Part shown: positions 8,139 through 15,868 of the stretch, in pieces
Layout: every line of letters begins with the position of its first letter
Numbering within the stretch: the stretch's first letter is position 1
The notes under the pieces: generated by a model
Told to the model about the DNA's origin: nothing
Seen by the model: only the letters and a program-made list of their open reading frames with translations
Databases searched by the model: none
Origin: a virus
Length of the DNA: 26,676 nt
Strand: one strand, 5' to 3'
Virus record (IMG/VR): IMGVR_UViG_3300009706_000050
Span: 1 to 26,676 of that record
Made by a program: the position numbers and the translations under genes

Positions 8139-9930
8139 TCCAATTCTCTCCAATGTGGCTAGTTGCGGAAAGTGGGCAGTCAAACTCAAAGTAGGCTCCA
8201 GCTCGTGAAACAGATTCAGCTGCATGTTGTGCGATGACTTCTGCATATTTATAGTATACCTCAATCTGAAACTCATCGTGAATATTAGCTACAAATTCAT
8301 AGTCTACTCCCTGTTTCATACCTTCCACCTGAAGTTTCTGATCCAATAAGATCAAAGCCTTCTTCATTAGGACTGCACCTGCACTCTGTAACAGTGTATT
8401 CAAAGCAGAGTGCTCGCTTCTAATGTGGAGTTTCCGTCCGTCCAAACCAACGAGATGCCCACGCCTTCTGAATACCTGCTTAACTCTGTTGGTAAGCTCC
8501 ATAAGACCATCGACTCCAGCCAGAAAACTAGCTCTGGAATCTCTACCCTTCTTCGCTCCTCCACCAAGAATTGTACCAAGTTTAGCGTCTCCTGCTCCGT
8601 AAATGAATGCGTAGAAAAAAGTCTTAGCAACATCTCTTGAGTCGATTCCAAGTGCTCGCATATTGATAGTATGTATGTCAGTTCCAGCTTCTTTAGTCCC
8701 ACTGACTGCTGCTTCTGCATAGGTTCCTCCATCAAATCGTTTAAGGTATCCTGCTAAAGCCCTGAGTTCAAGGCCATCAGCATCACAACCAACAAGAAGC
8801 CTGTCTTTACCCCCTCTAAACAAAGACCTACACTCAGTACCGTACGGACTGTATGAGGCAGGGACTTGAGCGACATTAGGGCGGCTATGAGTACAACGCC
8901 CAGTGACTGCACCGTTAGTATTAACCCCACCATAGATACGTCCATTCCGTTCCAGTTTAAGCCAAGCATTATCACCCTCCGCTAGTTGTGAGATACGTTT
9001 ACTTATTAAGAAGTGCTCCTTTAATTCTTTGCAGTTAGGTAGATTTAATTTACTAAGTACTGATTCATCTATCTTAGGTTTGCCATTAGGAGTAAAGTCT
9101 TTAGGACTCCAGCCCTGCTGCTTAAGCTTAAGAGAGATGTGATCTCTACTGTTAGGATTGAACTCTATCTTCTTGATACGTGTAAGTTTATCACCAGCAG
9201 TATAACCTCTAGCCTTGTTACTCTTCTTAGGAGTAAGCTCTCCATCAGAAACATACCAACTACCATAAGCTTTCCTAAGTCCTTTGCCTAATGTCTCTTG
9301 GCGTTGAAGTAGACTAACATATAGTTCCTGGCCTTTCTTAATGTCAAAGCTAAACCCATACTCAACTTGACGTTGTATTATTTTAGCAAACTCATGCTCT
9401 AACTGGATAGCTTCATCACTGTATGGCAGTTCCTCAAAGTGTTCCTTAAGTATAGTAGTAACATTGACATCCTGCACACAGTACTCACCCATTTCAAAAG
9501 TAAACTCAGACCAAACATCCTCACCTGCTAGCTCTATCTTCTCCACTCCTAGTCGTAATCCCCAAGCTTTGAGACTGTGACTACCCCAGAGTTTAGGTGC
9601 TAGGAATTTCTCCTTGGCATCCACTTCTCTAAGACTAGTGTGGCAAAGGCGTGACATAACCAGGGTGTCTATGATCTCTGTACTCTTACTTGGTGTCCAC
9701 CCTAGTACCTTCTTAAGAACTGGAAGGTCATACCCTATGAGGTTATGTCCTGTTAAAGACTTAGCTGTAGACATGATCTCTAGAGCATCTTCAAGACAAT
9801 CATAAGGCTCATAGTTAGCAAAGACCTGACCAGCTAAGGCTCCTACTACTGTCATCCCTATGCAGTGTACCTTTGTGACATCAGGTAGCAGTCCATCTGT
9901 TTCTATATCAACTACTAGATCAAGATTCAT
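8125..9930 (-). CDS. Family A DNA polymerase with 3'-5' exonuclease (T7 gp5-like)
   Basis: This 601-residue replicative polymerase has an N-terminal proofreading domain with the metal residues in VVDIETDGLL, GHNLIGYDLP and YCVQDVN. The polymerase motifs are A in GCDADGLELRALAGY, B in RDVAKTFFYAFIYGAG and C in IHDEFQIEV. In motif B, the position equal to E. coli Pol I residue 762 is Tyr, as in T7, a state associated with virulent phages. Between GSWY and FNPNSRDHI only about 40 residues separate the thumb elements, while T7 has roughly twice as many, so the thioredoxin-binding loop looks reduced. The start overlaps the previous stop as ATGA. Confidence 0.95.
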   Translation of the reverse strand: MNLDLVVDIETDGLLPDVTKVHCIGMTVVGALAGQVFANYEPYDCLEDALEIMSTAKSLTGHNLIGYDLPVLKKVLGWTPSKSTEIIDTLVMSRLCHTSLREVDAKEKFLAPKLWGSHSLKAWGLRLGVEKIELAGEDVWSEFTFEMGEYCVQDVNVTTILKEHFEELPYSDEAIQLEHEFAKIIQRQVEYGFSFDIKKGQELYVSLLQRQETLGKGLRKAYGSWYVSDGELTPKKSNKARGYTAGDKLTRIKKIEFNPNSRDHISLKLKQQGWSPKDFTPNGKPKIDESVLSKLNLPNCKELKEHFLISKRISQLAEGDNAWLKLERNGRIYGGVNTNGAVTGRCTHSRPNVAQVPASYSPYGTECRSLFRGGKDRLLVGCDADGLELRALAGYLKRFDGGTYAEAAVSGTKEAGTDIHTINMRALGIDSRDVAKTFFYAFIYGAGDAKLGTILGGGAKKGRDSRASFLAGVDGLMELTNRVKQVFRRRGHLVGLDGRKLHIRSEHSALNTLLQSAGAVLMKKALILLDQKLQVEGMKQGVDYEFVANIHDEFQIEVYYKYAEVIAQHAAESVSRAGAYFEFDCPLSATSHIGENWSQTH

Positions 9931-10334
9931 TCCATTAACCTTTCGTTAAAGATGGTTTTCTTCGGCAATGATATATCTTCTAGTGCAGCTATCTTTTTAT
10001 TATTGTCCTTCGTGTTACATTCAACTAAATACATCCTAGTCAGTGCTGCATTACAGGCTGCATCAGTGGCTACCTCTACTTTAGAAAGCCTCTTGTCCAA
10101 TTGATCTATCCTGTCCCACTGTGCTTCTGCCGCACTCACTAAGTCTACCTGTGTTGGTGTTATAGAAGAGGTTCCCTGCAAGTCCAGTAGATGCGCCCTT
10201 ATATCTTGCTTTAAGAACTCTAATATTGGTCTCACCGTCCGACTGTTGGTCTCGTTCAAGTCCAATGACGAAATCGCTGAGTTGAGCAATGCTTCCTGAC
10301 CCTCTAAGATCTGACAGAGTGACTTGTTTACCAT
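9927..10334 (-). CDS. Helical protein overprinted on the helicase 3' end
   Basis: This 135-residue frame has its first two thirds overlapping the end of the primase-helicase gene in another frame; the last third fills the gap before DNA polymerase. It ends with an ATGA overlap with the polymerase start, the usual sign of a real coupled gene. The sequence has a coiled-coil-like stretch (WDRIDQLDKRLSKVE, then NNKKIAALED). The ATG at 10334 has GGAAAGGGA upstream; the only internal ATG (about residue 100) has a poorly spaced site. No family is recognised. If real, this is an unusually long overlap of about 250 bases. Confidence 0.6.
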   Translation of the reverse strand: MVNKSLCQILEGQEALLNSAISSLDLNETNSRTVRPILEFLKQDIRAHLLDLQGTSSITPTQVDLVSAAEAQWDRIDQLDKRLSKVEVATDAACNAALTRMYLVECNTKDNNKKIAALEDISLPKKTIFNERLME

Positions 10335-11757
10335 CTTCGTGTCCCTTTCCTTGTTGAGGTCTCTTAAGATGTGAGACTATGAACATTCCTATGTTGAGTT
10401 CTTCTGCTAGACTCCGTAGGGTAGTCATGATATTATCAATCAATCTTCTTTCGTCTCCACCTTCAATGCCTGACACCATAATAGAGAGATGATCAAGTAC
10501 AATCCAACCAACATTACAGCTTCGAGCGAGGTACCTGATCCTAGTAGATAAGAGATTAACATCAACGCTCCCCCAGTGATCGTACAGATATAGGCGATTG
10601 TCGGCAAATACCGCTTCCCAAGTATCCCTAAGATATTTCTCATCTAAATTTTTCTCCAAGTGTAACATCTTGTTAGCATGAATCGACATGAAGTCTAATG
10701 CTGCTTGTCTAACACTTTCTTCAAGTGCAATATAACCAAGCGTCTCACCCTTAGCGAGAAAGTAAGCAGCAATCTCTTTGACCGTGGTACTCTTCCCAGC
10801 ACCAGTTCCTGCACAAAAGGTAACAAGCTCACCCCTTCGTGCCCCAAGAGTTTTTTCATTAAGTCCATCCCAAGGATAAAGATGTTCACTTTCACTTATG
10901 TCAGTACTTACTAGATCCCAAGTGTCCTCCCCAGCAATGATACCATCTGGCCTAAATACTCTTGCTCTCCAGATGGCATCTACTAGAGCTGATCCTCCTT
11001 CCTCGATAAGTACGAGGTTGGCATCCTTCTTTGTGAGTCTAGCAATCTTGCAGCGTCCTGGTGGGAAGAGTTCTGCAGATTCCGTAGCCGCCTTCTGACC
11101 AACGGGGTCCATATCGAACATGAGAATAATCTCCTCGAAGCCAAGGAGCCACTCAAGATCTTTACTAATTGACTTCTTAGCATTACCAGCCCCACTAGGT
11201 ATCGATACCGTAGGCCACTTAGAGTTCTGAGCTTCTGCCACACTGAGTGCATCAATTTCTCCTTCTGTTATTACTATCTTCTTACCAGTGGACCATAGGT
11301 GTTTACCCCATAGTCCACTGCAGTCACCTAAGGTTCTGAAGTCTTTGTTTTTTAGTCGTAACTTTTGACCCACAACCTGTCCGTCCCTGATGAAGGAGGC
11401 AATGTGACACCTCTCCCCATTGTATTCCCCGATACTATAGCCAGCTTTTCTGCAAGTCTCTGCTGAGATTTTTCTTTTCTCCAGAGACTCATAATTACCT
11501 CGTATGATATTATAAGATTTTGTTGAACCTTGTTTCTTCTTAGCTGGGCTTGGAGTAGTAGTACTAGAGTCACTATCGCTGTGCTCATAATACTTACAAC
11601 CATGACAATAACCATGTCCATCGTCATACCTCGATAAGTTATCCTTAGACCCACACTCTGGGCACGACTCCTGACCCATCCAAACACTGTCTGATCCAGT
11701 CTTCTGGAACCCATTTTGTTGCATACTGGAATCCATGTTTATCGCACCAGTCTCCAT
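10081..11757 (-). CDS. DNA primase-helicase (T7 gp4-like)
   Basis: This 558-residue bifunctional replication protein has an N-terminal zinc-binding domain (CPECGSKDN, then GHGYCHGCKYYE) that recognises primer sites. A TOPRIM primase core follows (VITEGEIDALSVAEAQ and LMFDMDPVGQKAA). A RecA-like hexameric helicase follows, with Walker A GAGTGAGKSTTV, Walker B VGWIVLDHLSI, and later VTLSDLRGSGSIAQ. The protein ends IGQEAF. A terminal phenylalanine is also the last residue of T7 gp4, where it contacts the polymerase. The start is uncertain: ATG 11757 overlaps endonuclease I by 113 bases without a clear ribosome site, and ATG 11736 or 11679 are alternatives that keep the zinc domain. Confidence 0.94.
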   Translation of the reverse strand: METGAINMDSSMQQNGFQKTGSDSVWMGQESCPECGSKDNLSRYDDGHGYCHGCKYYEHSDSDSSTTTPSPAKKKQGSTKSYNIIRGNYESLEKRKISAETCRKAGYSIGEYNGERCHIASFIRDGQVVGQKLRLKNKDFRTLGDCSGLWGKHLWSTGKKIVITEGEIDALSVAEAQNSKWPTVSIPSGAGNAKKSISKDLEWLLGFEEIILMFDMDPVGQKAATESAELFPPGRCKIARLTKKDANLVLIEEGGSALVDAIWRARVFRPDGIIAGEDTWDLVSTDISESEHLYPWDGLNEKTLGARRGELVTFCAGTGAGKSTTVKEIAAYFLAKGETLGYIALEESVRQAALDFMSIHANKMLHLEKNLDEKYLRDTWEAVFADNRLYLYDHWGSVDVNLLSTRIRYLARSCNVGWIVLDHLSIMVSGIEGGDERRLIDNIMTTLRSLAEELNIGMFIVSHLKRPQQGKGHEDGKQVTLSDLRGSGSIAQLSDFVIGLERDQQSDGETNIRVLKARYKGASTGLAGNLFYNTNTGRLSECGRSTVGQDRSIGQEAF

Positions 11758-12091
11758 ATGTTGTCTTGCTCCCTTTATTTATTTTCTGCTTAGGGTTACT
11801 AAAGACAAACCGAATATCTAAATCGGGATGTTGCTTCTGAATTAATAGGTGCTTTGATCTATCTGCGGGGAGGAACCTACCTTTAGACTCTATATAGATC
11901 TTAATTGCTTGACCTTTTAATATAAAATCTGGAGTGTAGGTTCTCTCCTTAGGGGTATAAGGGATACGTTCAGATTCAAAAGACCACCGTACTTTACTGG
12001 TGTTAAGCTGACATCCTATGTCACGCTCTAATCCTGAACGATACCCCTCTATCATACCCCTCCGTAACTGCGAACTAGAAATCTTCATCAT
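11645..12091 (-). CDS. Endonuclease I, Holliday-junction resolvase (T7 gp3-like)
   Basis: At 148 residues it is essentially the length of T7 gp3 (149). The catalytic acidic and lysine residues are recognisable in the order PDFIL, then IESKGRF, matching the D..E.K set of the nuclease. The ending KWVPEDWIRQCL is typical of the family C-terminus. It resolves branched DNA before packaging and helps break down host DNA. It starts with two ATG codons (12091 or 12088) overlapping the ssDNA-binding gene by 17 bases, and its end lies inside the primase-helicase frame. Confidence 0.9.
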   Translation of the reverse strand: MMKISSSQLRRGMIEGYRSGLERDIGCQLNTSKVRWSFESERIPYTPKERTYTPDFILKGQAIKIYIESKGRFLPADRSKHLLIQKQHPDLDIRFVFSNPKQKINKGSKTTYGDWCDKHGFQYATKWVPEDWIRQCLDGSGVVPRVWV

Positions 12092-12653
12092 CTAAATCAG
12101 GACTAGACATATCGTCTAATACTGCTACCTCAACTACTGGTTCCTCTTTCTTAGGTTTGTCAACACAATCATCTCCCCAATCTAAGTTAGCATCCTTTGC
12201 AACATACTCAATAAGACCACCTTTAGCCATCCTAACTTTCTTAACTCTCAAAGATACGCCACCACCCATTGCACTGTATGCGAATGGTTCATAAGCAATC
12301 TTCATTTTGGAACCACCAGCAATCAAGGCATCCAATCTATTGCCATCCTCATCTAGTAAGACAGGAGACTGGGTGAAAGGTTCACTCTTCTTAGGTTTAA
12401 CAAGGGCTTTCAACTTAAACTTAACTAGGTAATTTCCTGTAGCATTACCCTGGTCATCTAACTCTGGCTTGATAGGATTGTTCTTACCACCATCCATCAA
12501 AGGCTTTACTACTGCATTGATAGGCTTGGTGTCTTCCTTACTAAGCTGTAGTGTAACTTGGTATACACCATCAGCATCAAAGCGTGTATCAGGATTGTTC
12601 AACCACGGATACACTGCTGTTCCTACTGGGGTGATGTACATTTGATTTGCCAT
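12075..12653 (-). CDS. Single-stranded DNA-binding protein (T7 gp2.5-like)
   Basis: This 192-residue protein starts MANQMYITPVGTAVYPWLN, followed by an OB-fold-type body with repeated short beta strands (YQVTLQLSKED, NYLVKFKLKALV). It ends in a strongly acidic tail, SSPDLDDEDF, whose last residue is phenylalanine. That acidic tail with terminal aromatic residue is the hallmark of gp2.5, which uses it to contact polymerase and helicase. It coats unwound DNA and coordinates the replisome. A clear AAGGAG precedes the ATG. It is somewhat shorter than T7 gp2.5 (232). Confidence 0.92.
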   Translation of the reverse strand: MANQMYITPVGTAVYPWLNNPDTRFDADGVYQVTLQLSKEDTKPINAVVKPLMDGGKNNPIKPELDDQGNATGNYLVKFKLKALVKPKKSEPFTQSPVLLDEDGNRLDALIAGGSKMKIAYEPFAYSAMGGGVSLRVKKVRMAKGGLIEYVAKDANLDWGDDCVDKPKKEEPVVEVAVLDDMSSPDLDDEDF

Positions 12654-12654
12654 A

Positions 12655-12918
12655 TTATAATTCTCCTTGGATGAATTTCTCTGCTCCCCCGAATTCGGGT
12701 ATCTTCAATCTCTTGCATTCACTACGCATGTTATCTGCTGCTCCCATAAGGTCAGTGACTGACCGCCTACCATGAAACTTATTGTTGTACATACAGTTGA
12801 ACACTGCTGAGACTATGGCATACTTCTCAGCCTTACTAAATCGTTCCAATACTTCCATCATCTTAATCATTCCTTCGGATACTTTAACTACATCTGCATT
12901 TGCTGAAAAACTACTCAC
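12655..12918 (-). CDS. Small conserved-type protein before ssDNA-binding gene, GTG start
   Basis: This 87-residue, mostly helical protein (VSEGMIKMMEVLERFSKAEK) has a basic middle and ends EFGGAEKFIQGEL. The start is GTG at 12918 with an exceptionally strong AAAGGAGGTG upstream. It is the first gene after the sigma-70-like promoter at 12964-12991 and the first after the RNA polymerase gene. It is separated from the ssDNA-binding gene by one base. No family is recognised. Position suggests a replication or transition-phase role (inference). Confidence 0.75.
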   Translation of the reverse strand: MSSFSANADVVKVSEGMIKMMEVLERFSKAEKYAIVSAVFNCMYNNKFHGRRSVTDLMGAADNMRSECKRLKIPEFGGAEKFIQGEL

Positions 12919-12963
12919 TTGCTGACACCTCCTTTGTTTGCGTGTCTAAATTAACTTAACTTC

Positions 12964-12991
12964 AGTATAACATTCTAAGCGAGGAAGTCAA
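12964..12991 (-). promoter_or_regulatory. Sigma-70-like promoter after the RNAP gene
   Basis: On the minus strand, TTGACT (12986-12991) and TATACT (12964-12969) are separated by 16 bases, with TG one base ahead of the -10 (an extended -10). The 13 bases AGAATGTTATACT are identical to those in the promoter at 17223-17250. It lies only a few bases after the RNAP stop and about 45 bases ahead of the next gene. Confidence 0.7.
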
Positions 12992-12994
12992 CAC

Positions 12995-15391
12995 TTAACT
13001 AAAAAAGAATTCACTGTCCAAGACTTCTTTAATATCCAACTCACCAAACTGTGGTAACTCTGGTAATTTAATATCCCTCTGTTCCTTTTTAAAGTTTAGT
13101 AATATGTCTCCTGTATATAGTTCACAGAAAGTTTCTCTTAGGACCATCCCTAGCTGCTCTATGTCACACGCATGAGTCCCAAAGCTATCGTGAACTACAG
13201 AGAAGTCTTCTATCCCATACTCATCCTTAGCTTTAACTATAGTCATCATTAGGTGACAAGCATCTAAGCTATGAACAAAGTTAGGAGCAATACCATTCAC
13301 CTGTCTGGACTTATCCATACGCTGGTCATCATGTAGAACTCCAGCATAGAGAGAAGCCATACGTCCATTTATAACTGTCTTAATTTGCTTTACCACTGAC
13401 TTGATATACTTCTGTTTAACTATGAAGCCTGTAGGAAGTGTCCAGTAGATGGGCCTGTCTGCCTTACTCATTGCCCTGGACACATCCTGTAGCCACTTCA
13501 TGCCTACCCTAGAAGATATAACAACTTCGCCAATAGCTTCATAAATATGAGAAGCAAGGTACTTGCAATGAGGCCATAGATCACTAGTAGCGTCAATGCC
13601 TTGAAATTGTACTCCTTTGTCCAACTGTTTTTTAAGTTCCTGATGTATTTGCTCACGCATTCCATAAAGTGTAGCTCCATAAGGTGTTGTCATTACTGGA
13701 CGTTTTACCAGCCCTCTGTTGAGGACTTTATGCCAAAATAAAAACTCACTATCAGTATCACGACTAATGCGAGTAACAGTATGTTCTCTAACGATCTCAT
13801 AGATATCCTGTGGTTGATCATATGGTATTAAGTTAGTAGCACATCCACCTACTTCATCCTTGAGCATAGCTGAGAAGTGCTGCAGTCCATTACAAGAACC
13901 GTCTACCGTGATAGGCAGATGGCTGATGTAATCAACATTCCCGTTACAGCAAGTGAACTCCATGCAAGCCCTAAGGAACTGCCAGGGTTTATCAGCGTCC
14001 ATCCACATACGGCTAGTAAGAGGATCAATGCCACACAACATAATGTCGTCCGAATGTTCATCTGTCCACTCTACCCTTTCTTCGAGGGAGATCTTATCTT
14101 CCCCGAAACAGTTTGCAATGTGTACCTTGAGCCATGCGTATCCTGAAGCTCCAAGAGGTTTTCCTCTAGAGAACTCAAGTAGTCCTCTTGCTGAATCTTC
14201 TCCTTGGGGGTTGAGGAAAGCTGTGTTTGCATAAAGTCTACCTCTGAAATCGAGCGTATGCGGAAAGTATATAGCTTTTTCATCTTTAAACTTCCTAGCC
14301 ATCCACATCAATTGACTGAATTGGATGCGCTTTGTTTTCCTACGTTGGTTATCAGAATACATGAGTGTTGCCTCACGTTTCCACTCTATTATTTCTTCTT
14401 TAGTTCCGTGCTTTGGATACGGACGTTCCATGTGCCGTTCTCCAAATTCTGGTATAACGCCACAACTTGCCTGTGAGTCAAAGAGTCTATCCATGACTTC
14501 AAAGACTTTCGGAGAGACTCTCCATCCAGTTTCTTGGACTGTGTTAACTGCATGAAATACCTCCTTTAAATTAGAACTATCTAGCTGTTGCATATAGGTG
14601 TCATCATTAGATTTCACCAGGTTCATGTTGGTGTACTGGTAGTAGCCACCAGTGTACACTGAGGTCCACTTGCGAGGACTAATGATACATGGTAACTTCA
14701 CAGGACTCAATAGTTCACACACTGAGTTCTTACCGTCTATCCATTTCAGGGAAGCTTCTGTAGCTTCCAGCCAGTATACCTGCTTGTACTTACCTTGAAC
14801 ATCTTTAGTCTGCTTACGTATCTCAAAGATACCTGTAGCATCACACACTAGTTCCACTAGTAGCTGCCCTAGTCTCACCTTGTTACCTGGTAGCCAGTTT
14901 TCCCATACCACATCAGCTTTAATACTGGAGTGAGCTAGTACTCTCTTTTGTTTTCTGTAGTTGGTGGTTCTCTTTGCTAGATCCCTAGAGACCACAGCAA
15001 ATAGAGCAGGGTTAGTCTCTCTAAAGTTCCTAAACCTAGCTTCATCTTCAATAAACCCACCCACCTCTAGGGCTACCTTAACTAGTTTCACTGGTGTACT
15101 CAGGTGATTGATACATCCCTTAAGAGCAAGGAAAGATATCACATCTGAGGGCAACTCAGCCAGTCTCTTGACTGCATCTACATTGTACTTGATAGGCTTA
15201 CCACTGACCATCTCTTTATGCAGGGTATCAATAGCATTAGATACCTTAGAGCATGACTTCCTAATGAACTGGATACCTGCTGGTGTGGTAGCTTCATGCT
15301 TCCCCTTCTTAGCTTCTGAGTTCTCCTTTCGGTATCTCTTGACACCTAGGGATACCATCTCTGCTTCTAGTAACTTTTGTCTGTTGAGCAT
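12995..15391 (-). CDS. Phage single-subunit DNA-directed RNA polymerase (T7 gp1-like)
   Basis: This 798-residue protein (T7 883) is the defining protein of the group. The catalytic aspartates are in TVDGSCNGLQHFSAML and SVVHDSFGTHACD; the lysine and tyrosine of the O-helix region are in RPVMTTPYGATLYGM. The C-terminus is SEFFFS, comparable to the aromatic end (FAFA) needed for T7 activity. A GGAGGGAGAG site precedes ATG 15391. It transcribes the replication and virion genes once made by host polymerase. The promoter it recognises cannot be read directly from the protein. Candidate CTATAG-core sites are discussed separately. Confidence 0.96.
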   Translation of the reverse strand: MLNRQKLLEAEMVSLGVKRYRKENSEAKKGKHEATTPAGIQFIRKSCSKVSNAIDTLHKEMVSGKPIKYNVDAVKRLAELPSDVISFLALKGCINHLSTPVKLVKVALEVGGFIEDEARFRNFRETNPALFAVVSRDLAKRTTNYRKQKRVLAHSSIKADVVWENWLPGNKVRLGQLLVELVCDATGIFEIRKQTKDVQGKYKQVYWLEATEASLKWIDGKNSVCELLSPVKLPCIISPRKWTSVYTGGYYQYTNMNLVKSNDDTYMQQLDSSNLKEVFHAVNTVQETGWRVSPKVFEVMDRLFDSQASCGVIPEFGERHMERPYPKHGTKEEIIEWKREATLMYSDNQRRKTKRIQFSQLMWMARKFKDEKAIYFPHTLDFRGRLYANTAFLNPQGEDSARGLLEFSRGKPLGASGYAWLKVHIANCFGEDKISLEERVEWTDEHSDDIMLCGIDPLTSRMWMDADKPWQFLRACMEFTCCNGNVDYISHLPITVDGSCNGLQHFSAMLKDEVGGCATNLIPYDQPQDIYEIVREHTVTRISRDTDSEFLFWHKVLNRGLVKRPVMTTPYGATLYGMREQIHQELKKQLDKGVQFQGIDATSDLWPHCKYLASHIYEAIGEVVISSRVGMKWLQDVSRAMSKADRPIYWTLPTGFIVKQKYIKSVVKQIKTVINGRMASLYAGVLHDDQRMDKSRQVNGIAPNFVHSLDACHLMMTIVKAKDEYGIEDFSVVHDSFGTHACDIEQLGMVLRETFCELYTGDILLNFKKEQRDIKLPELPQFGELDIKEVLDSEFFFS

Positions 15392-15609
15392 CTCTCCCTC
15401 CAGTACTGTATTAATCGTAAGATGTATATTAATAGTATTCCACTATCCAGAATGATAATACCCATCTGTCCCGTAGTATACCAGTAGTGTACCCATGCAA
15501 ACTGCATGAAGAACCCAAGTAGAACGCCTACTCTTGGCATCCACTGGAATACTACCGAATAGGCAGATATTAAAGTTGCTATGCTGTAACTGATTTGTAC
15601 GGTTATCAT
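15367..15609 (-). CDS. Small integral membrane protein
   Basis: This 80-residue protein is dominated by hydrophobic segments: about residues 5-22 (ISYSIATLISAYSVVFQW), 25-43, and 50-67 (GIIILDSGILLIYILRLI). It is followed by a short charged tail RERCSTDKSY. Two or three membrane spans are likely. It overlaps the RNAP start by 25 bases and follows the NifU-like gene by one base. No family is certain. Aromatic-rich spans with W and Y at the membrane edges are seen in small transporters, but the protein is too short for a call. Confidence 0.7.
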   Translation of the reverse strand: MITVQISYSIATLISAYSVVFQWMPRVGVLLGFFMQFAWVHYWYTTGQMGIIILDSGILLIYILRLIQYWRERCSTDKSY

Positions 15610-15610
15610 A

Positions 15611-15868
15611 TTAAGCTGGTGGTTTATAAGCGTTAGTAGGTATAACTACAATCTCAGGATCTATGGCCTGTCTTAGTGCTCTCTCGATTCCCCTAAGTGT
15701 ACCACCAGAAGAAGAAGGACAGCTACCACAGGCTCCCTGGAAACTGATAACTACTTCATTTCCTTTTACTAGGTCTAGCTCTATGTTCCCACCATCTGCC
15801 ATTAATGCTGGTCTGATAGATTCATCGAATAGATCTTCAATAGCTTGGAACTTCTCTTCATCGTTCAT
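15611..15868 (-). CDS. NifU C-terminal-domain (Nfu-type) Fe-S cluster protein
   Basis: This 85-residue protein carries the Nfu domain signature: SIRPALMADGGNIEL, then GACGSCPSSSGGTLRGIE with the CxxC pair that binds a bridging iron-sulfur cluster, and RALRQAID. Nfu proteins carry assembled Fe-S clusters to target enzymes. I chose ATG 15868, which overlaps the thyX stop as ATGA and has GAGAGGGA eight bases before it. The open frame extends ten codons further without a better site. Its role in infection is not known: it could support host Fe-S enzymes needed for metabolism, or a phage protein. The domain call is strong; the target is unknown. Confidence 0.88.
   Translation of the reverse strand: MNDEEKFQAIEDLFDESIRPALMADGGNIELDLVKGNEVVISFQGACGSCPSSSGGTLRGIERALRQAIDPEIVVIPTNAYKPPA

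Noticed and set aside
13877-14146. Plus-strand open frames inside the RNA polymerase gene
   Set aside because: Opposite strand of a clear gene, with no ribosome sites and no domain-like sequence.
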